64,000 nt of DNA, taken from positions 2,619,001 through 2,683,000 of the forward strand of contig JAFFSR010000245.1 of the NCBI GenBank assembly GCA_017163975.1, written 5' to 3'. Of this stretch, positions 10,142 to 22,017 are shown piece by piece (position 1 is the stretch's first letter; the number at the start of each line of letters is the position of its first letter). A program made the position numbers and the translations under genes. The notes beneath the pieces are model-generated. The model was not told the DNA's origin and searched no databases. It saw only the letters and a program-made list of their open reading frames with translations. The DNA comes from Anastatus disparis. Taxonomy: Eukaryota; Arthropoda; Insecta; Hymenoptera; Eupelmidae.

Positions 10142-11815
10142 TGTATGATTTCCCCCTTAGAATGGAACTTGGTGGCAGAGGGTGCCTTAACCTGTGTTAA
10201 GGAAACCGGATGCCACGTCATTAGATATACCAACGATATAATGATAGTGGTGAGAGGGCGTTTTCTCGAACCGCTGGCAGATATTTTACAGGTAGCTTTG
10301 GACAGACTTTGGAACTGGTGCAAAACCAACAAACTGTCCATCAACCCTAGCAAAACAGAGGTGATGGTCTTCACGAAGAAGTACAAGTGGAAACTGCAGA
10401 AAACCTTAAAGCTAGGAGGCCAAGTTTTAACACCAAAACCCGAGGTCAAATACTTGGGGGTGATACTGGACAGCAAACTACACTGGAAACCCCAGGTAGA
10501 AGAGCAGTGCAGGAAGCTCACCAATATGTTTTGGCTCAGCAGAACTATTGGAAGGAAATAGGGGATTGAACCCTCCACCATCCTTTGGATGTTTAGGACA
10601 ATTCTTATTCTTAGACTAACCTATGCAGCAGTGGTATGGTGAAAACGTACCAGTCAAACCACAACAGCGAAGCTCCTAGACAGGCTAAGAGGACTTGTCC
10701 TGAAAGCCATGACAGGGGCAATGAAGACTACTCCCATAGAAGCTTTGGGCTTCTTGATAGGAGTGGCACCCCTACAACTATATGTACAAGAAGCTGCTAC
10801 AAGGTCTGCATGCAGACTGATTGTTCTTAATATGTGGACAGGGAAAGGTAAACACACTAACCCTTCTAGTCTTAAACAATATGTATTACTAAAGATGAGG
10901 TCAGATCTAATGGTGACAAAATATCATTTTGACAATAAATTCGAGGTAATTTTCCCAATCAGGTAAGACTGTCTGTCATAAGAAGAGAACAACAGAATAC
11001 GGAGCTCAGGCGACATCTGGTACACAGATGGATCAAAGTCCGCAACGGTTACTGGAGCAGGCATCTACCGAAGGAGGCTTGGAAAGGGTACTATGGTACA
11101 GCTGGGCAAACAGGCTTCAATCTTTCAAGTAGAACTGGTGGCCATACTGATCTGTACTCAGTTGACACTGAATACGAACAACCAAGACACAGTGAACATT
11201 TATTTAGATAGCAAAGGGGCGCTCATGGATTTAAAAAGGTACAAAACTAAGTCTAGCTTGGTAGAAGAATGTATCAACTCAATAAATATTTTAGGAGAAA
11301 GATGCAGGAAATTCAAACTTTATTGGGTTCCCAATCACGCGGGAATTAAATGCAACAGGGTGGCAGACGACCTAGCAAAACTATCTGAAAAAACACTACT
11401 AATTGGCCCTGAACCTGCGTTGGGAATTCAGATGAGCAAATTTAAAAAAGAATGTGTCACTGGCGAGAGACACAACATAGGACAACCTGAAGGAGCACAC
11501 CAGGTTGCAAACAAGCGAAAGCTCTGCTGGGAAACGATCCCGATCATGCTTGGTTGGCACACGGTCCAAACCTAAGCAGAAAAGACATAAACATAGTCGC
11601 ACAAATAGCGACAGGGCATGGTAAATTAAATTACCACATATGCAACATGAAAGTAGCTGGTTCTTCCGCATGCAGATGATGCGGGCCGCCTTGGAGACGG
11701 CTCAGCACATTTTCTGTGAGTGTGAGGAACTAGTGACAACTAGAATGAAACACATAGGAATGAAGTACTCTGATATTGATAAAATCAAGGTACTTCCCTT
11801 AAATAATAAATTTTA
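10142..11815 (+). pseudogene. 5'-truncated non-LTR retrotransposon (Jockey/I/R1-type RT and RNase H)
   Basis: The fragment begins within the reverse transcriptase palm. The SPLEWNLV motif is followed by the catalytic box read as YTNDIMIVVRG; the family YADD is altered to YTND, so the first aspartate is lost. The thumb region with KTEVMVFTKK and YLGVILDSKLHWKP follows. After frame breaks (10563-11010) an RNase H domain runs 11012-11440 with its D-E-D-D residues in YTDGSK, FQVELVAI, YLDSKGAL and NHAGIKCNRVADDLAK. A C-terminal zinc-like CxxC-H-C cluster lies near 11675-11730. These elements copy their RNA at a nicked target. Multiple frameshifts make this copy dead. Confidence 0.85.
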
Positions 11816-12808
11816 AAATTCGTTCTGTTATATTTTATTTTTTTATTATAGCAATTCAGTTTAATAGTAAATTTTTCAATAATCTGTTTAAAATTCATAT
11901 TGCAGTTTTTTAAACTTCATGAATTATAATTCAAAATTTGTTCAATTAAAAATATATTTTGAGGTTAGGATTTTGTATTTTATAATAATTTGTATAATAC
12001 TTCTATTTTCATAACCTTATAATCTTCTAACATTCATACTCATTTTTTATACTTACTTTCATTCATAAAGACTTTTCTCCTATAAAACTTTTTATATTAA
12101 AAGTTTCATAAATTTTTTAGTTTGTAAAAACTTTTCACTAACAACCGGTATGCGAAATCCTTATTTAGGCGGGAACTCAACCACCTCAGTTAATAGTAGC
12201 AAGCGCTTTCTATAGTATCGGCGTATTTCGTTATTACAAGGATAGGAGTGATTTGCTACCATAGAATGATTCCATCTACTGCTGCTAAGCGTAACAATTT
12301 GCTACTTTTATATTGAACTGAAATAAACCGCAGCTCATAGTAGTAGCCCACTACAAATTTTTTTTCCGTGTAGAAAAATTATTAGATGAAATAGTAATTA
12401 TATTAACAAAATTCATAAAAATAATTAATGTTTAAATATTATATTTTCTTATGTATTAAAAAAAAGTCAAGAGACTTTTTTATAAACTTAATTTCTAAAA
12501 TAAAAGAAAAAAAATATGTGCAGGTTGACTAAGTGTGTTTTTTTGTTCTTTTATAAGATATGATGTATTATTAACTATCGATTTTATGAAGATTTATTTA
12601 ACTAAAAGCAACGTGTGAGGTTTTAAAAATAATGCACGATAAGTACTCTATAAATTATTCGATATTTATTAAAGACAACATTAAAATATAATATTTTTTG
12701 CTTTCTCATAGAGAAAGCATTGTATCGGTAAAAAAAATTTTTTTCTTTTTTTTCATTAATTTGTACATATTTAGACTCAGGGAGTCGAAAAAAGTCGTTT
12801 CCAAAAAA
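11816..12808. other. AT-rich DNA without recognisable gene
   Basis: No coding or structural signal is evident. The ORF at 12623-12928 crosses a microsatellite and is an artefact. Confidence 0.4.
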
Positions 12809-12867
12809 TGTCTGTATGTATGTGTGTGCGTGCGTGCGTGCGTGCGTGTGTGTGTGTGTGTATGTAT
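12809..12867. repeat. (GT)n/(GC)n microsatellite
   Basis: A run of tgtatgtgtgtgcgtgcgtg type repeats is directly visible. It lies directly before the satellite of about 165 bp that starts near 12880. Confidence 0.95.
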
Positions 12868-12879
12868 TCAGTACGCCAA

Positions 12880-14320
12880 TAAGATCTTGAGAACTACTCG
12901 ATGGATTAACTTCAAATTTTGCATGCAATTTATTTTTTTGTCTAACTGGGGGGGAAGCTATTGAAAATTGATCTTCTTAGCTCAGTTTTTTTTTAGAGCC
13001 ATTTTAAGAATTTTAAAAAAATTTTAATTTTTCATTTTTTTGATATTTTACGTAAACTACTCGAAGAATTTTCTTGAAAATTTGTGTGAACATTATTTGC
13101 GACTGCCAAAACAAGAAAAACTTTTACTAACTGATTTTCTTAGCGCACTTTTAATTTTAGAGCATTTTGAAAATTTAAAAAAAAAATTTTTTTTTTATTT
13201 ATTTTTTATTTTACGACAACCATTCGATAAATTTGCTTCTAAATTTGTATGCAAGTTATTCGCTATTGTCTAAAGAAAACAAGCTTTGGAACACTTATTT
13301 TCTTAGCGTGGTTTTAATTTTAGAGCATTTTGAAAATTTTGAAAAAAATCTCTATTTTCCATTTTTTTTCTATTACACAAAAACCATTTGATAGATTTGC
13401 TCGAAAATTTTTATGGAAATCATTTGCAATGGCCTAAATAAAACAAGCTTTGAAAAACTTATTTTCTCAGTGCAGTTTTAATTTTAGAGCATTTTGAAAA
13501 TTTTGAATAAAATTTTTCTAATTTTTTTTATATTTTACGTAAACTACTCGATGAAGGAGCTTCAAATTATGTGTGGGAATTATTTATGATTGTCAAAATA
13601 AAATGAACTTTTGAAAACTAATTTTCTTCAATTTTTTTAGCGCACATTTAATTTTAGAGCATTTGAAAATTTTGAAAAAATTTTTTATTTTTAATTTCTT
13701 TTCTATTGCACAAAAATCACTCGATAAACTTGCTCAAAAATTTTCATGCAAATTATTTACTATTATCTGAATAAATCAAGCTTTGGAAAACTTATTTTCT
13801 CAGTGCAGTTTTAATTTTAGAGCATTTTGAAAATTTTGGAAAAAATGTTCATATTTCATTTTTTTCTATTACACAAAAGCCATTCGTTAGATTTGCTCAA
13901 AAATTTTCATACAAATTATTTGTTATTGCCTAATTAAAGCAAGCTTGGAAAAACTTATTTTCTTAGCGCAGTTTTAATTTTAGAGCATTTTGTAAATTTT
14001 GAATAGAATTTCACTTATTTTTTGGTATTTTACGTAAACTACTCGATGAAGTAGCTTAAAATTATGTATAGAAATTATTTACGGTTGCCTAAATAAAATG
14101 AAATTTTGAAAACTGGTTTTCTTAGCGTAGTTGTAACGTTGAAGCGTTTTGAAAATTTTAAAACAATGTTTATTTTTCAATTATTTGGTATTTTTTGTAA
14201 ACTATTCGATGAAAATGATCCAAAATTTGTATGCAAGTTATTGGTTATAGTGTTAAGAAGACAAGCTTGGGAAAATTAATTTTATAAACGCATTTTTAAT
14301 TTTAGAGCATCGTAAAATTA
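12880..14320. repeat. Tandem satellite, units of ~165 bp, about eight copies
   Basis: The phrase ttttagagcattttgaaaat recurs at about 13155, 13320, 13485, 13650, 13815 and 13980, with more diverged copies near 12995, 14135 and 14300. Between them the order is constant: a cttattttcttagcgcagtt block, the phrase above, a T-rich run, a cgtaaactactcgatgaa block, then an aaattatttgcgattgcc block. The unit shows no coding potential. Divergence between units is moderate, so the array is old. Confidence 0.85.
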
Positions 14321-14508
14321 CATTATGCAAGTAAGAAAGAGTAAAATTCATATAGTTTTCGTAGGTATTAAGACAGCCTTCAAAACAGAGGATAGGGACA
14401 TTTATATTAAAATCGTATTTAAAAAAATAAAATCAAATTACTCTAACTCAATGCGCTCTATGAGAAAGCATTGCGCCAAAGCACTTGGCAGCGTTTTTAA
14501 TTTATATT

Positions 14509-14540
14509 GGGGGTTGGCGAGCAAAGCAAGCAGGTTCCTA
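14509..14540 (+). mobile_element. Diverged Helitron 3'-end-like sequence
   Basis: The sequence gggggttggcgagcaaagca followed by agcaggttcct resembles the better preserved Helitron terminus at 60930-60969. The terminal palindrome is degraded and no clean CTAG end is seen, so this is probably an old or partial copy. Confidence 0.4.
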
Positions 14541-14587
14541 TATGTATTACATAGTAATTGAAATTACTCATTGTTTGCCACTTCAGA

Positions 14588-15018
14588 AATTGCTTTTCAA
14601 GGGCTTATTTTCTTCCATTTTACATGAACTTTGAAATAAATTTTCAATCATGTAAGTCAGAGCCATCAATAAGGAGTTATGACAGTTTAAAATATATATT
14701 TTTTACACAGGGTGCGTACAGTGGGTACTTTACTCCCTCCCAGCGAAAAGTAAGGTACCCACTGTACGCTGCCTGTGTAAAAAAATCGTATATTCTCCAC
14801 GGGAGTAAATGAAAAATCCCTTAAATCGTATGTTTGTCACCCTCGCCTTCGGCTCGGGTGACATTTAACATACGATTTAAGACATTTTTCGTTTTTACTC
14901 CCTAGGTGAATAATATACTATTTCATGTATAATTTATTTTTAATATGAAAAATACATCATCAAAAATCAAATCGAAGTTCATGTAAAATGGAAAAAAATA
15001 AGCCCTCGAAAACCAATT
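14588..15018. mobile_element. 431-bp MITE with two nested hairpins
   Basis: Terminal inverted repeats of more than 40 bp begin with aattgcttttcaagggctta on the left; the right end reads the same with two changes. Two internal hairpins are striking. The one at 14699-14784 has arms of about 35 bp around tgcgtacagtgggtac, and the one at 14821-14880 has arms around ttaaatcgtatgtt with a GC-rich loop. No target duplication could be assigned. Confidence 0.8.
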
Positions 15019-18000
15019 AAATGAGCCCTGCTAAATTAAAATCGGCGCAAAGGAAGCCAAGCTATAATTATTTAAAAAATAAGTATTTTGTAAAAATCGC
15101 GATTTTCGCCATTTTTATGGGTCTATAACTTTTTTCTATCAACTTAAATTCCCACAAAAATTTATTTTAAAGTAGTTATAATTACGTACAACAATTTCTT
15201 TATGGAAAATTTCTTGGCCCGGACTATTGATACCCTCATCTAGATCATCGAAAATGCAATATTCTTCATTTCAAATAAGTTAATACACTTACTACTTCTG
15301 ACTTAAACTGATCCAATTTAGTGATACAAAACCTTTTATATATTATGAAAAACCGAAATTTATATCAAAATCCTGAATTTAAGCCCTATTAAAAGTCTGT
15401 AGGTATCATAGAAGAACTACATCCATTTTAAGATTTTTTAAATTTCTATGTATCGAATCTGTAAAAGCATTTTTTTTCATTTTGACCTATATTCTTAAAA
15501 CTAGTACATTTTTAGTTTTATACCGTAAACATTTTTTTGCAAGAATAAATAAATAAACGTTATTTCATCCGTTTCGCTAATTTATTATCAGGAATTACGT
15601 TTTATCATACAGTATTTCAATTTTTAATCTATTTGATTTTTGCAAAAAATATATTTAGATATATATTTACTCTCGTGAACTAATTATTAAACGCCCAATC
15701 AGTTGAAATATTGAGTTATTAACAATTTCTCACATGCTCACAAGCTAGAGGATTTTACGCGATTCTATAATCTTTCATACATACTGCTTTTCCAGTTATC
15801 GGGCCCTTATTATGTCGTATCTTCAATGATTCTTTACGAGAGTGCGTTTTTCCTTTTTGCTCGAAGATCTCGTTGGTTACTACCATCAACAAGGTTATTT
15901 CTTCACGCACTATAGGTTATATAAGGTCGATTTCTTTACTCTATTTCATGTCCAAGGTTCTTGAGCGCCTTATCTATAATCAACTTTATTCCTGCTTTTC
16001 AACAAGGCAGTTATGATGATTACCTCATATTTTTATATATCACGTTCTTCAATTAAAAGCATGGGTTCTCACAATTTTTTTTTTCAAAATTTTTTTAAAA
16101 ATATTTTATTACCAAATTATTATTAAATAATTATTTTTAAAATTAAAAACGGAATTTAACTGAATTATAAAGGAAAATAATGAATAACAAATAGTAAGCG
16201 AATTAAAAATTAGTAATTTAAAAATTAACAATTTTTTTAATATTTAAATCATATTTTAAGTTTAATGAAGATAATATTTTTTTCGTTACCAACTAAAATA
16301 GGGAACTAATTTATTTTCAGTTTCATATTGCCTAAATGTGCATATTTTTGTAAATTATCGTTACGTTCTTGTCTTATGTAATCATTGTTTTTATTTATTA
16401 ATTTGAACAGTTAATATCGTAAAGAACAGGATTCTTATCAGGGCATGATTTTTCTTATATAACCAGAAACTACTTCTCATACAGTAACATTAACAAATAT
16501 AAACTACGAAGCTGTCCCGCACAGCATAAAATGTTTTGAAAGATTTCGGAAATATTTTAAACGTCTTATGCTGTGTGGGGTTCACCTGCTTGCTTGTACT
16601 CCAACACAAGCTCGGCACGCTGGCATGCCGCTAGAAATACTTTCTTAAAATATATCTTTAAACTGGGAAAATATTTTAGTAACATTACATTACTATTTTG
16701 ATGTTAATTACTTTTAAATTATACTGTAGCACAACATTCAATATTTTTGCTCACTGGGCCCATTATTTGGCGATATTTTGACGGTGCTCGACCAAATATC
16801 GCAAAGAACAATATAAACAATCTCAGTCAGAAGTTCTTAGAATCCTCCAATATATTTTTTGTTCAATATGTTGTTTTGAGTACGACAGAAAAATGATAGT
16901 TGAGGTCATTTTTAGTCACTGAGTGAATTTTTTGAGATTAATTTCATATCTTTTGGCCAAAAATCGTACTGAATAAGATTAACAATCAGTATCAAGGAGG
17001 TTATTGGTCAGTGAATAAATTTTTAAGGTTACTTTGAAGATGACGTGATGAAATAATAGTTCAGGATGGTAATAAAAAGATTACAGGAGTCTTTTTGGTC
17101 GAAAAACAATTTTTTTAAGCTCATTCTCGTATTTCATTGATGCGTATGATATAAATTTGACTGAATATTAATACTTAGGCTTTTTTCTGTCGCTGAACGC
17201 GTTCTTGGTGTTATTTTCATTATCAGAATGCAATAGAGCCTCTAAAACGCCATAAATCTTTAAAATTGTCAGTTTTTTTATATTTTAGGTACTTTCCACT
17301 ATTCGTACAGTTCCGCAAAAATTATGAAAGATAGATTTTATGAAAAGAAAAGTTTTCAGAAGCCAAGAATAAGAATGCATTAATACAATTAATGTACAGG
17401 CCATTTTGAAATTTTTAAATGTATTTTTAGGTTATGGTTGAGGCTCGTGAGGTTTTATATATAGTCACTAAATATATGCGTTTTACCATCCTCTTTCACC
17501 TCGATTTGGAATTTTGGAGAACCATTAGGAACTCACCTAATTATAACCAAAAAACAAAAAAACTGATTTTTTGAGGTTATGAAGCCAATTTTGAGACAAG
17601 GATCAAGGTCAAAAAACTTAGATCCTGAAACTTTCAGGATCTAAGTTTTTGGACAAGACAAAAGAATAAGGAAAGTTCCAGGGAAATCCGAGTTAATGCC
17701 ATTTTCACATACTTATTCGGCTATACTCTTTGGATTTACGTTAATTCTGATTATCATGCTATCGCAAAATCCGAGGCTACGTTCAGGGTCATCTTTGTTG
17801 AGTTCGTGGATTAATTTTACTTTGAAAAGATAAAATTTAATCAATTCCTATGAATTGATGATAGAGATAAGACATGTTTTTTACTAGCCTTGCGGACAAT
17901 TAAGTGTGGTCTTTCAACTAACGCTTGTTTGATATTGATTTAAATATTTTTAGTTGTTGCTGACCGTGGTCGTCCAGGGATCGCACACTTTTTTAAACTA

Positions 18001-18495
18001 CCATTTTGTTCAAAAGCTTGAATAAAAAAATTTTGAATTTACTTATCGTAAATTTTGAAATAAATGCTTGACCTTCATGATTCCGAAATGTTTGATTAAA
18101 TAACTCTCGAGCTTGATTATATGATCTTTAATGATCGCCCCAACCTCTCATCATCATTAAAAATATTTTTTCTCATTTAGAAACTCGAAGAAAAGCCATC
18201 ATGTATAAAGAAATCTACGATTCATGTTAGAACCACTTAATTAAATTGCTCTATTGCTAATTAGTGATAAGATCGCGAAGTAACATAAAAAATGTTTTCT
18301 ATTTACATCGTTTGATTCGATAATAATCAATTGAAATCAGAATATAAATAAGAAATTCAATACGGAAATTAAATATTTTATTTTGATCCTGAAATAAAGT
18401 TTTATGAAAAAAAGTAAATTAAAAAAATAAGAAAATGTAATATTTTTATGAAATGAATATAACGAAACCATAAATTGTTTTGCTGGTGAATTCAA
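15019..18495. other. AT-rich DNA, no gene recognised
   Basis: This is the longest stretch in the window without a recognised feature. A short imperfect hairpin lies at 16512-16580 (cgcacagcataaaa and its complement). A perfect hairpin with 19-bp arms and a one-base loop lies at 17612-17650. No domain-bearing ORF was found. Confidence 0.4.
17612..17650. repeat. Perfect 19-bp hairpin with one-base loop
   Basis: Arms aaaaacttagatcctgaaa and its exact complement are separated by a single c. No run of T follows that would make it a pol III terminator, and no gene is nearby. Confidence 0.85.
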
Positions 18496-18864
18496 CACTG
18501 TAAAAAAAAAAAATTCGGAAAATCACGTTGTTGGTCGACGATTTCAATGCGACCATGCACCGTCGAGGTTATTTAACTTCGTTCAACAGCGACACTTTAA
18601 CGTGCTTTGCGTGATTTCACGTAAACTGAACACGAGATTTTTAGGTTAAATCAGTTAGATGCGCGCTTCAACGATATTTTTTAACATCGTTGAAGCGCGC
18701 CATCTAACTGATTTAACCTAAAAATCTCGTATTTAGTTTACGTGAAATCACGCAAAGCACGTTAAAGTGTCGCTGTTGAACGAAGTTAAATAACCTCGAC
18801 GGTGCATGGTCGCATTGAAATCGTTGACCAACGACGTGATTTTCCGAAATTTTTTTTTACAGTG
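18496..18864. mobile_element. 369-bp palindromic MITE, CACTG ends
   Basis: The element starts CACTGTAAAAAAA and ends with the inverse. The two halves are nearly perfect complements along their full length, meeting at about 18680 around aacgatattttttaacatcgt. There is no coding capacity. The flanks read aa on both sides, which might be a two-base duplication. The ends resemble those of the elements at 49275 and 58971. Confidence 0.9.
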
Positions 18865-19339
18865 AAGCCAAACACTTTCAACTCCGTAGCTGATAAATTA
18901 CCTAAGAGACACGAATATTTATCCCCTTTTAATGAAAAGGTCAGAGAGATTAAACATTCTATTATATTAAATTGAGAGAACATGAGAGGATCCACTTTAA
19001 ATGTTGATATTAATGATCATTGGGTTTTATTTTTCTTTGATTCTGTTTAAATTTTTAGGTTAAGGTTTAATTTTTTCACTATTCATAGCGATTTCTTATG
19101 AAAACTAGCTGCTATATTATTTACTGCTATAAAATGGGCTTGTGTCATTGGATATACAAAAGTTTTTCTGAATCTTATGCTGCAGCCAGAGATAAAGACT
19201 ACAACAATAAGGAGATTACCAGAATTGTGATTTAATTTTTTACAAATTGTCTTCTGAAAAGATTTTTCTGAAACTGATTTTATGCTATCAAGTTATCGAA
19301 AAATAAGAAAAAGATTTTCAATTTTAAATAGCTTGCAAG
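18865..19339. other. No feature recognised
   Basis: The ORF on the minus strand at 18786-18995 lies half in the MITE and has no family signature. Nothing else is visible. Confidence 0.4.
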
Positions 19340-20310
19340 GATATTCTGATAAATTTTTTTTTAAATATTCGAACTTAACAACTTGAAGGAGGCTACTCAT
19401 GAATGCGTATTGAATAAGGAAACGTAATAAAAAATGATTTTTTTTTTTTTTTTAATAATAAACGGGCATTTTCTGCCCAATAGCAATTTACGTAAACAAT
19501 TAAAGACAATACAGTTGACGTATTATTTAACGTGGTGTCAGCCCACGGCAGAGACAGCGAAAAAGCGACCAGACGGGGAATCGATCCCGCGCCAACGGGA
19601 ATATGAGTCACGCGCCTTAGCCACTACTCCACTGAACTCTACTTATTAATGTTTACATTTCGTGAAAATATGAAAACAAAACGAAAAATCAATGTGGAAA
19701 ACAGAGGGTAAATATGAGAAAAGAATGATGAAAATTGAAAAAGTAAATAAAATAATCAAGATTTTATCAAACTTTTGAAACAAAATTGCAATGCATGAAC
19801 GTATCCTGATAAATGTTTTCCCAAATATTCAAACTTAACAACTTGAAGAAGGCTACTCATGAATGCGTATTGAATAAGTAAACTTAGTGAAAAATTGTTA
19901 TTAATGTTTACATTTCGTGATAATATGAAAACAAAACGAAAAATCAATGTGGAAAGCAGAGGGTAAATATGAGAAAAGAATGATGAAAATTGCAAAAATA
20001 AATAAAATAATCAAGATTTTATCAAACTTTTGAAACAAAATTGCAATGTATGAACGTATTCTGATAAATGTTTTCCCAAATATTCAAACTTAACAACTTG
20101 AAGAAGGCTACTCATGAATGCGTATTGGATAAGTAAACGTAGTGAAAAATTGTTATTAACGTTTACATTTTGTAAAAATATGAAAACGAAACGAAAAATC
20201 AATGTGGAAAACAGAGGGTAAATATGAGAAAAGAATGATGAAAATTGAAAAAGTAAATAAAATAATCCAGATTTTATCAAACTTTTGAAACAAAATTGCA
20301 ATCTATGAAC
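19340..20310. repeat. Tandem repeat of ~248-bp units, three copies
   Basis: The unit contains the tattcaaacttaacaacttg block, the ggctactcatgaatgcgtat block, the tatgaaaacaaaacgaaaaa block and the tcaaacttttgaaacaaaat block. Three copies follow in direct order starting near 19340, 19803 and 20052. The first is longer because a SINE (19437-19640) is inserted in it. The minus-strand ORFs at 19756-19995 and 20011-20301 are translations of the repeat and are not genes. Confidence 0.85.
19437..19640 (-). mobile_element. tRNA-derived SINE with poly-A tail
   Basis: On the minus strand a tRNA-like head has an A-box-like block read from 19624 to 19612 (gtggctaaggcgc) and a B box, GGATCGATTCC, read from 19587 to 19577. 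The body ends in a run of about 15 A residues, seen as T on the plus strand at 19438-19453. Comparison with the two neighbouring tandem units shows that this segment is absent there. A target duplication could not be defined in the A/T-rich flank. Confidence 0.75.
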
Positions 20311-20679
20311 GTATACATTTTGATGTCACTATTAAAAAAAAATTTTTTTTTCCGGTAAGTAACTTTGATTAAAATTATGTCAAAAACTCAACGCAATGCC
20401 ATTTTAAATATATATTGAAAATTGAAATTCCTCTTTAACTTGATCGAAAACTATAACTAGATTACAGTTATTTATGGTAAAAAATTTATCTGAATATTTT
20501 GTATGAAATGCATATTTCACATATTACATATTTACATAAATATTGAATTTTATTTGCAGTGAACTATCGGTACAAAAAAATTGATGGTGTTATAGGAGAG
20601 AAAATTTATTCGAATTTGTCTTTTACAAAGAGCCCTCATATGCTCGATACAAAAGCTCAAGTTACGCCCACAGTATGTC

Positions 20680-22017
20680 GTCGGGTTGGCAGAACAAGGA
20701 TAAACACCGTTTTTCGTTTAGAAAAGGCGACACCTCGGTTTTTGGCATGGAAAAGAATACACGTCGTTTTTCTTTTGGAAAAGACGATACCTCGAAGGAA
20801 AACTTTTTTTTTCAAATGTTGAGTTAAAAGAAGAAATCATTTAATTTTTGGTGTAACAAAGAGCTAAAGAAGTTTTTAACTAGCAAAGGCTCGCTAAAAT
20901 TTATAAATGACTAAATTAAAATAATTTTTTACCAAGAAATTTTTCTTTTTTTTAATTTTTGAATAATCGGTAAGTCAACTAAAATAAAGTATAATTAGTA
21001 TAAATATTATTTAGATATTATATGTCATAAAAAATATTTTAATCTACAAAATGAAAAATTTAAATTGAAAATTTCGTTTATGGTACTCTTAAAGTGTATT
21101 GAATTTGTCAGATAGTTATTTTATTAGTTCTTTGTTACATGTAATCTACAGTTACATAGTTGACATATTATAGTTTATATAGAACATATATTTACATCTT
21201 ATGTTATATAGTAACTATGTGATACAATTATTAAGCGATTGCGATGAATTTGATTTATTTTTCAAAATACGTTTAATTGCTAAAAAGTATGTTATCAATA
21301 ATATAAAAATATAATTATTACGTTAGATTTTCGAAATGTCTCATGACTACAAGAAAAGGCCTTTAATGGTTCATACTTTCTTTGTGGCCATGAGTTTAGA
21401 AGAAACCACTCGCAACACTTGTCAAAAGTTTAATACTTTTCTTTTAAATATTTACTCTTTTATATGTACTTAACATAAAATGTAAATGTATGTTATATAT
21501 ACAAACTATAATATGTCAAATATGTAACCGTAGATTATATGTAACTAAGAATTAATAATATAAACTATGTAATAAATTCTATAAACTTTAAGAGTATAAA
21601 CGGAATTTTCAATTCAAATTCTTCATTTTGTAGATTACAATACTTTTCACAACATATGTAAATAATATTTACACTAATTATACTTCATTTTAGTTGTATT
21701 ACCATTTATTTAAAAATTAAAAAAAAAAAATTCCTGGAAAAAATTTATTTTAATTTAGTCATTCATAAATTTTAGTGAGTACTATGCTAGTTAGAAACTA
21801 ATGTAGCTCCTAGTTATACAAAGAATTGAATGATTTATTTTTTTAACTCAACATTTGAAAAAGAAGTTTTCCTCCGACATGTCGCCTTTTCCGAACGAAA
21901 AACGACGTGAATCCTTTTCCACGCCTAAAACCAAGGTGTCGCCTTTTCCAAACAAAAAACGTCATGCATCCTTTCCCACGCCTAAAACCGAGGTGTCGCT
22001 TTGTTCCGCCAACTCGA
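20680..22017. mobile_element. 1.34-kb inverted-repeat element with ~60-bp subrepeats
   Basis: Arms run about 20680-21207 and 21470-22017. Near the outer ends, a unit of about 60 bp (gaaaaggcgacacctcggtt then aaaagga and acgtcgtttttcg) is repeated two to three times. Inner parts are matched by the ttcaaatgttgagttaaaa and tacatatttacat blocks. The short ORFs at 20559-20822 and 21855-22184 lie over the subrepeats and have no family signature. It is probably a non-autonomous transposon or a foldback element. Confidence 0.75.

Noticed and set aside
10120..10581. 153-residue minus-strand ORF
   Set aside because: It is the antisense shadow of the reverse transcriptase fragment.
12880..14320. CRISPR-like array
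   Set aside because: The repeats and the sequence between them are all similar to each other, units are about 165 bp and the context is eukaryotic; it is a satellite.
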